Shown: one piece after another, positions 50,109 through 61,680 of the stretch
Layout: every line of letters begins with the position of its first letter
Numbering within the stretch: position 1 is the first letter of the stretch
NCBI GenBank assembly: GCA_035772785.1
Contig: JAOCPU010000024.1
Location: 186,001 to 250,000 of the forward strand
Direction: 5' to 3'
Origin: Phlebiopsis flavidoalba
Lineage: Eukaryota > Basidiomycota > Agaricomycetes > Polyporales > Phanerochaetaceae
DNA length: 64,000 nucleotides
Notes under the pieces: model-generated
Told to the model about the DNA's origin: nothing
Databases searched by the model: none
What the model saw: only the letters and a program-made list of their open reading frames with translations
Made by a program: the position numbers and the translations under genes

Positions 50109-51421
50109 ACATCTGGGAAAACGGGTCGTCCTAATTAGCACTAAAATAGGCCTAACTGTACTACTGTACCTATTACTGCTATTTAGTTTCTAGTCCTTTG
50201 ATAATTTGGGAAAAGTTCTTAAATGAACTAATCGGGACGAGCCATAGCTGGGTGTGAATATTCTTACCCCGAGACTCGTTCCCAACTCGAGAGCCCTCGC
50301 CGACGTTAGCTGAGGTTGCCTTGCTCGTCGGTGTCTCTAGCGTGACAAGGAGTAACTAATGGGTCACGATCGCTGATGGTCACTAGCAAGCGCATCAAAC
50401 TGGGGGTGTGACGTCATGGCGCTCTGCGAACGTATATCAGCAGCGTCGCAGATGACGAGTGGCTGCTCGAAACTTCTCTGTTACCGCCATGACCCTCTAG
50501 GCTACCCAGCTTCCCCTGCCTGTTCACTCGTCGTTCAGCGCAAGCGCACCGCACGCCCAAGTCCCCACACCGAGACAGACCATGAAGCCAATGTAACCAA
50601 TGGACGAGGTTGACCGTTGGAGGTGCTGACTCTGCCGAGTTCAAGCGGGAGGCCACCACGGCTTGCATCGGGTTACAGGTACGCCGTCATTGTCTACGTT
50701 GTGCAACACCAGCTAACCAACAATTCTGCAATGGTCTACTATAGCCTATCTGAGGTAAGTAATTGGCTTGAACCCAACGCGGTCGCCGGTGAGTTACATT
50801 GAAGGTGCGGACACGCGTGATGTAAGCCCTGAGCACCGCACCGCAGCCATCCCTCACCTGATGCTTATGCTCTTTTTTCTCAGATCTTGTGTGTCGATAG
50901 TGGCTTTTGATGCACTGTCCGACCACTGGTATAGCTACCAAGATCTGTAAGCGACATGTCATTCTTGGTTGACATTGCAGTGTATGCTCATCATCCTACA
51001 GCAGTGACCCACACATCGGCTTGGTTATCACCTATTCACTCCCTCATCTCCAACAACCTATGAGCACAGATTGGTAGCTTCTGTCTTGTTGACTGAAGTG
51101 TGATGTGTGCACTTTGGACATGTGTATCTATGTGTTGTGGTTGTCCTTACATTCTAATATAATATATGTATGAAACAAATTGCCTGGTTTCTGAGTTGAG
51201 TTGGAGTTAAAACTGCCAGATTTTGCAAGCAACTGATTTTGTTTCGCGTGCGAATTACTGATGTTTTAGAGCTAATATTGGACTAAAATAGTCCGAATTA
51301 AATGGCTGATTTCTGGGACCTTGCTCATTAGACGACGGGCATCTATTCCAGCTACGGCTACTAAATAGCATAAATAGGACTATTTTAGTACTAAAATATG
51401 GAGACCCGTTTTTCCCAGATG
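50109..51421. mobile_element. TIR-bounded non-autonomous element, 1.3 kb
   Basis: The left end CATCTGGGAAAACGGGT at 50,109 is the reverse complement of the right end ACCCGTTTTTCCCAGATG (with one extra T) at 51,404-51,421. Similarity continues inwards for about 75 bp, through (A)CTAAAATAG(G/T)CCTA and GCTATTTAGT, with a 20-bp length difference. No transposase is visible inside; open frames at 50,414-50,962 have no recognisable domain. The target-site duplication is unclear (at most CA/CA). It fits a MITE-like DNA transposon derivative. It sits directly against the 5' boundary of the duplicated DUF6533-like unit. Confidence 0.65.
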
Positions 51422-51429
51422 CAATCAGG

Positions 51430-53049
51430 CTATCTGTAATGCTGACTCGATGGCTTAGGAGGATTGATGATTATCTGGTCTATCATTTTGGAGTGGGTCC
51501 CTCCGACTTTTGTTACCAATTGATGCTCAACCTATTATTTTCACCATACAGCTCTCGTTCTTTGGGAGTACTGCATAACGTTCGAATATGAGATCACAAT
51601 GGGCTGGAGCAAGAAGATGTCAACAAGATCCTGGATATTTATCTTGAATCACTGGGTAACGCTACTGGACAGTATTGCTCAGAGTATGGTTGCCCTATTG
51701 GTGACCTACACCATCCACGGAGGGAAGTAAGACTTCTAAACTACTATGACAAAGAATTGTACTAATAATAGTATTTTCTAATAGGGGGTATGTTCTCATG
51801 ATATGATCTACGTATTCACGACAGAGTAAGATGACCTGGACTTTTAGGTGCAAAGGCATCGTATACATCTTTAATGAGGCACTTCTCATTTGTTGGATCC
51901 TTCGCCAGCTGCAGGTGATTTAACCACTCTTTAATGATTTCCACGAGTTTATGCACATTAATACATTGCAGCATTTTCTGCACTCGAGAGTATATACTAT
52001 TTGGGACCGTAGCCGTATTCTCCTTGTCGCAACGTTCCATTCTAGCGTCGGTGCTCCACTATTCACAAGTTCAGGTGAGTATTGAGCGATATTTATCAAC
52101 TTGATAAATTAAAGCAGTCATACTAGTATGGGCTCACCAGGGCGCTGGCTGGAACTCCAGTTTCAAATATCTGGATTCTCAAACTACAACTCATGCACAG
52201 CTGCTCATGAACGGAATATCACCAGAGCTGAATTATGCGTATGTTACTGCCCTCTGACCTGCTCTTTACAAACATCTATATCTTTCCATATAGAAGTAAG
52301 TACACCAAGCAACCAATCTCTGTTCCAGTATTGCCCTAACATGGAGATAGTGTTATTTATCACCAGAATTCCGGTAATAATTGCAGATCTAATTGTATTG
52401 TCTCTCACGTGGATCAAGACATGGGGTCAAGTGCGCGAAGCGCATCAATTAGGCATACATGTACCTTTGGCGACATGTATACTGCGAGACGGTAAGTTCC
52501 TCAAATAACTCTATAGCAACCTCTCTCATTCGAAAACATAAAGGAACATTCTATTTTCTGTCAGTTACAGGCTTGTAATTTTCAATAAATACCTTAGCTG
52601 ATCCCATACAGCACGCTCCTGATTCTCAACGTACTGCAAAAATATGCGATGACTTGGGCTACGTGAGGCTCAGACAACTTATCACGATGTACATTCAATT
52701 ATAAGACCTTACAAATTCGCCCCGGGGCAGATGGGATCTTTTACTTGTTTCTATTACCTGGAGGTTTTTGTGAGCTTTGTTTTCACGATAACTCCAACGA
52801 CCCCACACACACTTAACCACACCTCAGCCTTCGATTCTCCATTGGTCGCTTTTTGGTCAATCATCTCCCACGAAACACGCTTAGACCCCCGATGGGAACA
52901 TTGAGTCCGCACTAGTGTTTGCGCGTTTGACTCGCACGGCTCAAAGCCTTCGGAGCACTGATAGACCGTCGAGGCCCTGTACTGGCGTACCTGATGTCAC
53001 GATTGAGAAGAGAGTTAGTCCGTTGAGAGAAAATGTTATTATTATATAA
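51430..53049 (+). CDS. DUF6533-like 7TM protein, copy 3
   Basis: Paralogue of the gene at 46.0 kb. A possible first exon RRIDDYLVYHFG (about 51,458-51,493) is unlike exons 1-2 of copy 2. After an acceptor at about 51,549, ALVLWEYCITFEYEITMGW and SKKMSTRSWIFILNHW follow (51,550-51,655). At 51,965-52,070 AAFSAL, a one-base slip, RVYTIWDRSRILLVATFH and GAPLFTS are read. IIADLIVLSLTWIKTWGQVR and EAHQLGIHVPLATCILRDGK run without a slip at about 52,376-52,500. The tail contains TAQSLRSTDRPSRPCTG and is open to about 53,049. Function and topology are as for copy 2. Its promoter region is replaced by the TIR element, so expression may differ or be lost. The start is uncertain. Confidence 0.66.
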
Positions 53050-54290
53050 TGATTTATCCTCGCACAAACTATGACCGTTTATCGAACAGCTCCTCGTAGT
53101 ACAGCTTCTTGGTTAGTACTCCACATGGAGTCGCTTGACGTTGTGATCGGCACAAGCAGTCTAGAAAACGCACCTGAACGGATGTGTTTAGCATCGCAAG
53201 TTCGGTAGAATCAGATCGTATTGTTTACCTCATTAAATTTTCAAGAAATGGTAGGTTTATGTCGGCGGTGACAATCATTGCGCAATATAAACGATACTCT
53301 CTCCTATTCGGGATCAGCTATCATGAAAGCCAAGTAAGAGTGGACGAATAGAAACTCGGCACACTTTTCATGTAAACATGGCCATGTCGACATCGCCGCT
53401 CATCGCCGGTACCTTCATCTGGGAGAACCCCTCTACTAGAAATTAGGCCGAGCCCAGTCTAACCGCAAGAGACCGCGCACGACCGCACTGATCTCACCGA
53501 CCCCACCGACCCGATCCATGACCTCATCCAATGACACCCAAACCGCACTACTATAGCCCATCTCCTCCGATAGAGCAGATAAAACTACACAGGCACTCCA
53601 CTAAACCGCCCCGATAACCCCACGATGGTGTAGACTATCGCAACAACCCGCCACTAACCTGATATGTGCACAATGAGACTCGAACCGGCGGCACATCCCG
53701 AAGCAGCACGCCCTCGGTGCCTCGAATCCATCACTCCACCAAAGTTCACCGACGAGAAACGACCGCCGACGAGCCTCCACCGACGAGTCGAGGTCTACCG
53801 CCGCCGCGAGTGCGACACCCCGCACGCCCAGCGCTCGCCACAAAAAATGTCCTCCTTCCCCTTCCGGGGAATCCGCCCGCCCCGCCTTTGACCTCACCCG
53901 CGATGGGTACACACGCATACACCCATCCGCCCGCCCGTCGGACACATACACCCCCACCACCCGCATCTCCCGCGAGGCACCATTACGTTGATACCGCGCA
54001 TACACCCACCTCGCGGTGCCCAGCCAGGAACGAGACTGGACTGACAAGGATGAGGGTGCCCGACGCACGCACCGCGCGACGCCGATCGAGTCTCGACCGC
54101 GGGGTGTATGTACCCCAAAAGCGTGTTCCAATCGAAAATACGGCGGGGAAATGAAGAGGGACGTTTGCGTGTGCAGGGGTAAAAAAGCCCGATGTTGTGC
54201 TGTGTGTGGGCCCATGGGCGGACAAACACACACGCGCCGCCTTTTTTCGGCGGGTTTTCGCGTCCAAGGAACGGAGGCGGATTAGCTGTG
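51540..54290. repeat. Segmental duplication, unit 2
   Basis: Direct-repeat partner of 46,200-48,930, 5.33 kb away. Homology starts just after the TIR element and runs through the DUF6533-like gene into the C-rich tail (shared GATCCATGACCTCATCCAAT and a CGCCGATCGAGTCTCGA-CGC string). Confidence 0.8.
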
Positions 54291-55029
54291 AATACTCCTG
54301 CGTAGATGCATCTAAACAAACATACAGGCTGCAACTGTGGCCGACTCACTCTTCTGGGCGTGTACGACGTGAAGAGTCCAGACGCTACACTGAAATCGTG
54401 ACGCAGGCAGTTCCGCACACATGCCCTATAGGCACACCCATTACACCCCTGGGCCCGTGAGCCAAAACAACCACCTGCGCCACAAGGGCGCGTACAGGAA
54501 CGAACACACCGCGTCACACCGGCGATATAGTGTCTCGTACCCCCCCCCCTAGCACAGAGCGCGCGCGTCGGTATTGACAGCCACGTATGGATGTCGGTTA
54601 CAAGTGTGGGGAAAAAGCAATAAACTATAATACAATAGAAGAGATGATGGAGTGCGGGAAGCGGGGCGTGCGTGCGATTGCGGGGCACATGCAGGAATGA
54701 TATATAGCAACACAAATAAGGGGCACGACTAGGGTGGGGGTGAGTGTGAATAATCCAAGATAACCGCCCACTAAAAGTGTAAAGCGCATGCCCGGAGTGA
54801 GGTTCCAAGATGTTCTAATGGGCCGAGCATAGGAATAGGAGGCGGAGTGGCGTCCGTCTTACCGTGCTGCGGTGGATCCAATGTGAGCGCACCACGCGAC
54901 ACGACTTATCTGAAGGGCCGGCACCCCACCCCCCCCGCCCGGCTGCCAGTCCGATACTCATCTCGCAACTTCGCATACAGAAGTCAGTCGCCTAGGCATC
55001 GCCGCCTAAGGCCGGGCGATAGCAGTGTC
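53050..55029. other. GC-rich region without a supported gene
   Basis: Includes the C-rich tail of duplication unit 2. Long frames on both strands (53,666-54,154 plus; 53,601-54,233 and 53,894-54,808 minus) overlap each other. They have Pro/Arg/Cys-rich biased composition and no recognisable domain. Confidence 0.35.
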
Positions 55030-55748
55030 TCAGCTGCCGTGCGGAGCGTATTGTTGTATGATAAGTGCGTCGTGGTGCTCCTGGCCAGCGCCTGCGGCGG
55101 GTGCACGTCGCCGGGCTGGTGCTCGACCGTGTTTCGCCTCGACTAGCGACGCCGAATGACGAGGGCGCCGCCGAGCGCGAGCGGCACCGTCTCGCGCGCT
55201 GTGCGCGCGAGAGCCGCCGCGAGATCGCCTTTGGGACAGCGACTGCCCCGGGTATAATGTGTGTCTGCGCGACCTGCTGCTCTTCTTGACGTAGTCGAGG
55301 GACGGGTCCGAGGTCGTGTCGCTTGCGAACGAGTCGGTGCTGCCTGGGCCCAAAGGCGTGATGCTGCAGGCGGGAGCGTCGAGCTGATAGAATGTGGGGC
55401 TTGGGTAACGAGTGATGATGGATGATGTACGGGAGGCCCGGCCTGATGGTCCCGGCCGGGAGTCCAACTCTGTTGGCTGTTCCGTAGCGTGAGATGGAGA
55501 TGCTCCCTCGTCTTCTGTCCCGTGCAGAGCGGATCGTGGAGGTGGAGTCTGTCGTCGTCTGCTGCCCTCCAGCATCTCCCGCTCCTCCTCCTCTCGTCGC
55601 CACGCTGCTCGCTCTCCTCTTCTAGCCGTTGGAAGCCAGCAATTAAAGCGTTCGGAGCATGAGCTGCCAGCGCATACTTGATAACAACGGTCAACGCACC
55701 CTGCTCAAACATGTCTGTTGGTGCAACAGCAGAAAGTGTGGTCGCCAT
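55030..55748 (-). CDS. Hypothetical Ser/Arg-rich protein
   Basis: Minus-strand gene in two frames. It starts MATTLSAVAPTDMFEQGALT at 55,748, followed by VIKYALAAHAPNALIAGFQR and LEEESEQRGDERRR, an amphipathic helix running into a charged coil. After a slip I read SGRASRTSSIITRYPSPTFY (about 55,375-55,450), then ACSITPLGPGSTDSFASDTT and DPSLDYVKKSSRSRRHTLYP (about 55,250-55,330). The C-terminal Arg/Ala-rich part is compositional and the stop is uncertain. The ordered N-terminal helix and the Ser/Thr-rich middle look like real coding, but I recognise no family. Confidence 0.42.
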
Positions 55749-58487
55749 GAGTCGTAATAGATGAGGTGGCTGAGAGGATACAAATGACAGGCTCGAGAAG
55801 GAACTCGCAGGACTTCAAGGACGATGCGCCCACGGACAGGTTGGCGGCGGAAATCGTTGGTAGTGACGTGGTGGGCTCTCTGGACGACGCGAGCGACACG
55901 TGGGCGACGACGGCGAGCGGAGCAGGGTCGAGTATGAGAAGGGTGGGAGAACAAGAGAGGTATGCATGGGGGGATGATATAAACTCTGGCTCGATTCCAG
56001 AATGGAGAAAAGGAAGGAGCACCAGAATGGAGCGCTTAGGTGGGGGACCGCCCGGATTTTTTACGTTGGCGGGACCTATCCTTATGGGGGCACGCGGTTC
56101 CAACAGAACGGGCTCCACGTGCGCGAGCTGCCGTACTCGGACAGACACCTAGACCAGCGAGGGGGAGCACCGCCACGGGGGCTTGCGATCAACGACCACA
56201 CGCCCTCGAAAGGCTGCTCAGCCAATCGCCTGTCCTTGCCACAGGCCAAGCCAGTTCCAGAGGCCCTCGCCACGCACCGACGACCTCGTGCACGGCTTAC
56301 ACCTCCAGGGGCAAGCCCTGATTGCCCCGTTTATTACGACTTTCGGCCGTCTGATTTCTGTCTTGCCCCCCGCCTGTGCCAGCGAATCACCGGTCGCGGG
56401 CTTCCACGCAGAACCAGCCATCGCCGCATCAGCAGCAGTCGAGACCGCGACCTCCTATTGGCTGCATCATCACCCCAACCATCGCACCACCACGCTAAAT
56501 GGCGACGAAGATACCCCGTCCCCTAAATCCGTCTACTACGCCGTCGCGCTCACCTGCGCTGAGCACAACACATGCTTCTGGGCATCGCAACGCGACAGCC
56601 GCCGACGCACCGCGCGCTGCAACCTCAGCCGCGCGGCCTCAACGCTGCTCCGAGGACCGACTCGCGTGCCCGCCTGCGCGCGGGCGCTGCCCGTGCCAGA
56701 AGGGGGAACCGTCTTTGAGCGCATAGCCAAGCTCGTGAGCCGCGCGCGCCGCCGTGGCGGCCGTGCCGCGTGCGCGCGCGGGGGGCGGTGGTGCACGGGA
56801 GGCGCAGGGCGCGATTGTGGGTGGCGTCGAGGTGATGCGTTCGGCCGGGGCGTGGTTGGGCAGCGGCGACAGGAGCAACTGGGGGTACAGGAGCGCGGGA
56901 CTGGTGGCGGATAGCGTGCCCGTGTGCCCTCGTCCTGTACATACTACCGCGAGACTGGGGATGTGCGTGTTGCTGGTTCTAGTGAAGCGGGAGCGGAGGG
57001 CGCGGCGTAGCGGTGCTTCTGTTTCTGCTCGTTTCTCGCGATTTGTTACGTTCGTGTTCCATCAGCAGATCGCGTTTGGCTGGCTTGCTATGCACCTGAT
57101 GATCACTGGCGCTGTATATATCTCGTGTACTTCGTACGCTTGTCGCGCTGGCTCGGCGCCCCGCGTTTCCCGTGGCGTGTGGTAGGGCAGATGGCTCTAA
57201 CATGTGTGTTGTCGCGGCGCACGGACGTCCCCGGCGACGCGAACTGAGGCTCGTCCGCACAACTTAGGCACATCCCTATTTGTTCCCATCAGCGCACTAG
57301 GACCTCGCTAAGAAACACTATGCAGTAACCGACACAGACACCGTGCGCTCCTAGCATGCCAGACCTGCAGCGTAACGACCCGTAATAACGCACGTCACCA
57401 CACAGCAACTACACGCGTGCACGTACTGGACACAACCCTTTGTTCAGCCGCCATGGTTTGGTGAAGTAGGGCGGACGCAACGCCCCTACAGCGCATCACG
57501 AACTCTCGCGTCGGGTGGGGAACCACTCGTCCCCTGCTCCGCTACCGCTTCAGTTAGACTGCGGTCCATGCCAGTAAAACGATTCTGGAACCCCTCGCAT
57601 CGTGGGACGTTTCAAATTCTCCTCACTTGTTTCTCGGAGTCCACAAGGAAAATGCCGGAAGTGGCAATACCCTCCATCGCGCCATCCTCGAACGGTTGGC
57701 GATAAACTGTGGGCAAAAAAAATACCGTGGTGTAGAGGTCTAGGGACGACAATAACCGCTGTCCCGTTGTGCGCCCTGCCGTTTAGCTAGCCCCTTGCTC
57801 CTCTACCAGGACTTCTGGCTGCGAACCCCATCGCGCTGCGTGATAGTGGCCGTGAGTGCGTCGGTGCTCTTTGGGTTTGTCCAAGAGGCTATTGGTCGTT
57901 CAGTGATTGCGCTCCCCCGGGCGTGCGCGTTTTTTGCCTGGCTAGGGTCGGAAGAGGTACGAGACGCCGAGGCTGGGCGGCGGGTGCGGGGTTGTGGTGG
58001 GTCGTTTGTGTGGAGGACGAATCTGGGGTTTGTTTGTGCTGATTGACGGTGCAATATAGGGTAAGAAAAAAATTGCCCTTGCCACTGACGGTTGCCTATC
58101 TGTGAGGTTGTAAGCCTCGACGGAAAGAGATGAGTGACGTGGTTGTGGTGGAGCAGGAATATACAAGGGTTGTTGCTGTGAACCCGTGAAATCGGGGGTC
58201 GCAGAGGACCATCGGCACTACTCCACCAGTCTGCCGTCTGCTGTAGCGTGTCGAAAGCCGAGAAAAATTGCCTCGAAAACGCAAGGTTCAGACGATGGGG
58301 CATGTCGTTAATTGTGGAGTATCATGATCCTAAGTGTGTCCACGTTCAATTTCCTTCGGGATAAACCTCGTGGAACATGTACTACATCGTATGATAGCTA
58401 CAAAAAATTCCAAGAATACACAGAGATTTGGTAATACAAAAAGAGTAAAGCACATACAGTCTCTGAGTGTGCGCGTAGTGAACCGAA
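55749..58487. other. Region without a recognised gene
   Basis: 55.75-57.2 kb is GC-rich with long competing frames, the longest being 243 residues plus at 56,183-56,914. 57.2-58.5 kb has a 166-residue minus frame at 57,803-58,303. None shows a domain or signature I know, and none has an obvious start context. Some may be exons of an unrecognised gene. Confidence 0.3.
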
Positions 58488-58539
58488 CTAGTCTCGTTCC
58501 CCAGACCCTAGTTCCCACTGTTTTAGTATTGAGTTACCC

Positions 58540-60078
58540 AGTACTGACCCTGATCAGATCAGTAAGTGGCACTCTCTCTTGCAGGTGTGCATAGGCAACA
58601 CATCGATCTCCCGCTTTTGATGAATAAGGAAGAACCCGGCATGCTCCCCCCCGCTTTGCCATGCTAAGCGGTCTATTTCCTCACACTGCACGCTATCACG
58701 AGAATAACTCTGTGCAGATAAAACTAATCTCTGCATGAGGAAAACGTAGCGCGTTCAGAGGGCTCGGGCCCTCCAGCCGGTAGGCCTATTCCGCTTGCCC
58801 GTGTGAGCGTCGTCGCAGCGTGTCGCCCACCGTCCCATCAGCAGGGCGCTGCCCCACTCCCATCAACGGTGATATCGCGGCCGTCCCTGTCTTCCCGAAG
58901 CGTCGGCGACGCCCTCGCATCGCTTGCTCGCTGTCCTGATCGATGTGCCGCCATCGCCTCCCGATGCCCTGTTTCCCATCTACCCCGCCGCTCCTCGTAG
59001 AGCGTTTCTCTTCCGTTTCTTGAATGGCACATGCTACGAAATGTATAGGCACATTACGCTACTAGAACGTAGTTGGAGGTGACGGGAGAGAGGAAGGAGA
59101 ACGAGGTGAGCAACGAAACGCAGAGATATCTCAATGCGAGGATGAGGACCTGGGAGGGGATGCGCCGGGCGGCTGATGCGCTTTAGTCCCCAGCGTGTGC
59201 TTCCGCTCATCACGCCCTGCGGGCCATTTGATGAACCCCATAAGCTCACCACCTCCCCGCCATTCTGGCTGCCAATCCTCTTATACCGTCCAGCGCGTTT
59301 TCTGTGACATTCATACAGTAATACCTAAGTAATATGTGTGTTAGTATATAAGGTATTATCTAAATTGTGAAATTTTTCAGCTCTTTTTTTTACCGCTGAA
59401 TTGCGACAATACTAAATGACCTACATATGCCCTTAGCTCCCATGATTCTGAGCATTACTTTCGTTCCAGTGTATCTCTAACACATATATACAGATCCTGT
59501 TAAAACTTTCAATACAATATATATTATTATACAGAGTAAAATATCATATTTACTACTACTCTCAGTGGGGCTCGAAGAAAGTGTGGTGGCCCTGTGACTA
59601 TGTCGTGAGAAGGACTTCTTCCCCGGTCCCAGGAACAGTATCCACAGTGACATCCATACCTCTCACGCCAGTATAATATCATAGTATATAGTATATGAGT
59701 AGGAGCATAATCGGATGGACATATATTAGGATGTGGAAATGATCCTATAATCTTCAGGAGCGGTCACTATCTGAGCAGAACATGTTAGAATTTCGCCTAT
59801 ATAAAACTATGTAACTATATCATTCTACATCTGTATACTATTTCTCCTAACGCACAGTGTAGAAGGGCTACGCGTTGCGACCCCGATGCTTGTACTTTCC
59901 TTCGATCTCCCGGGCGCCTAGCGCGAGAAAACGTCGAAATTGCTCAGTATGGCACAAAGACATGGAATTCCTGGCCAAAGTGAGTCGATTTTCGGAATCC
60001 GCGACCAGGAAAAACCCCCAGAACTAAGTAGTAAACAAGGGTTTGAATGTCCCAATCATGCCACAAGCCGTGTTGTAC
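58540..60078 (+). repeat. Left arm of the giant palindrome
   Basis: Clear matches to the reverse complement of the right arm occur at 58,608-58,740 (CGATCTCCCGCTTTTGATGA; CACTGCACGCTATCACGAGA), 58,850-58,930 (GGTGATATCGCG; GGCGACGCCCTCGCATCGCT), 59,380-59,480, 59,600-59,650, 59,888-60,000 (GATCTCCCGGGCGCCTAGCG) and 60,061-60,078. Confidence 0.8.
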
Positions 60079-60150
60079 ATGTTCTTGCTCGGGTTATAGG
60101 CAGTGTGTTGCATTCCTGTATGCATTCTTATCCATCTTCCGGCCCTCTTC

Positions 60151-61680
60151 GTGCACAACACGGCTTGTAGCCTGATTAAAACATCCTAGACTTTGCTATG
60201 GGGGTTTTCATGGACGCTGGTTCCGAAAACGAGATCATATATTGGCAGAATTCCAACGTCTTTGTACCATACTGAGCAATTTCCCGACACTTTCTCAGCG
60301 CTAGGCGCCCGGGAGATCGGAGGAAAGTACAAGCATCAGGTTTCGGGGGTGGCAAAACGCGTACCTATTTGCACTGTGGCTTAAGTAGAAGTAATGTACA
60401 ATACAGAGAAGAGAAACATAATTCACACAGGTGTCAAAATCAGCGCGAAATTCCGACATGTTCTGCTCATACTGTGACCGGTCCCCTGAGGAGTGTAGAA
60501 TCAGTCAAACATCCCAATAAGCTATCGACTTTCCCCCGCTCCCTTTCCCTTTTTATACTCCTATCATATATTACATACTTTGGTAAACACAAGAAAAAGG
60601 TCGGGGATAACTGCAGGCACTGTTCCCAGGGGGTTCCTTCTCAGACATGGTCATAATGATGTATCACTCACTTCCAGTCACTGGAAGCTGTGGTAACTTC
60701 CCCATTATACCGTAATAGATGGTACATAATAATTGTATTTTATACTTCTAAAGGGCAAAAAATTTACAGTATAGATGCACTAGAGCGAAAGAGATGCTCA
60801 TAATATATCAGCTAAGGGCATCTTATCGCTTATTGGCACAATCAAGCGGTGGAAACGAGCTGAAAACCAATATTAATATGCCTAATACTACAAGTATGCT
60901 ACTGGATACTTATAAACATAAAGGAATCCGCGGGACCGCGAGGGGGAACAGCCAGAACGGCGGGGAGGGAGGGATGATGTCATCATATCGCAGGGCGGAT
61001 GACGGCAGGCGCTGGGACTAGGCGCATCAGCGTCCGGCGCTCCCTGATCCCCTCCCCTCGCCGCCCTCACTGTCCTCCTCGTTTCTCTTCTGTCCCGTTC
61101 TACAGCTACTCTCTAATGTATTCTGGAGGTCAGTGCTTGATATATGCACACGAAAAAAAACGAAGGAAAACGATGGCGGGGGGACAATGGAGATACGAGG
61201 GACAGGGCGTCGGTAGGCGATTGCGGCATCCTCGAGTGTACTAGATCAGGACAAGAGTGAATAGCGAGCAGCGATGCGAGGGCGTCGCCGACCGCTTGGG
61301 GGAAGACAGTGGACGGCGCGATATCACCGTTTGATGGGAGGGGGGCAGCGCCCTCGCTGATGGGAGTTGGGCGGACACGCTGCGACACGTCACACGGGGC
61401 TAAGCGGCAGGCCTACGGCTGGAGGGGGCCCGAGCCCCCTCTGACGCTACGTTTCCTCATGCAGAAGATTTAGTTTTATCTGCAGAGTTATTCTCGTGAT
61501 AGCGTGCAGTGTGAGAATAGGACCGCTTAGCCTGGCAAAGGGGGGGGAGCAATGCCGGGTTCTGTTTATTCATCAAAAGCGGGAGATCGAGGTGGGCATA
61601 GGGTTCTTGGTGGACTTTCGATCGAGCGGGATGTGGGTTGTACATCACGTGCACCTTCTCGTTTTGTATCTGGGTCAGTA
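60151..61680 (-). repeat. Right arm of the giant palindrome
   Basis: Inverted partner of 58,540-60,078. Matching pairs have coordinate sums between about 120,190 and 120,230, so one axis explains the whole structure with small indels. Confidence 0.8.

Noticed and set aside
53894..54808. 304-residue open frame on the minus strand
   Set aside because: It lies across the C-rich duplication tail, has Cys/Arg/Pro-biased composition and no domain. The sister duplication unit does not keep the frame, so it is probably a compositional artefact.
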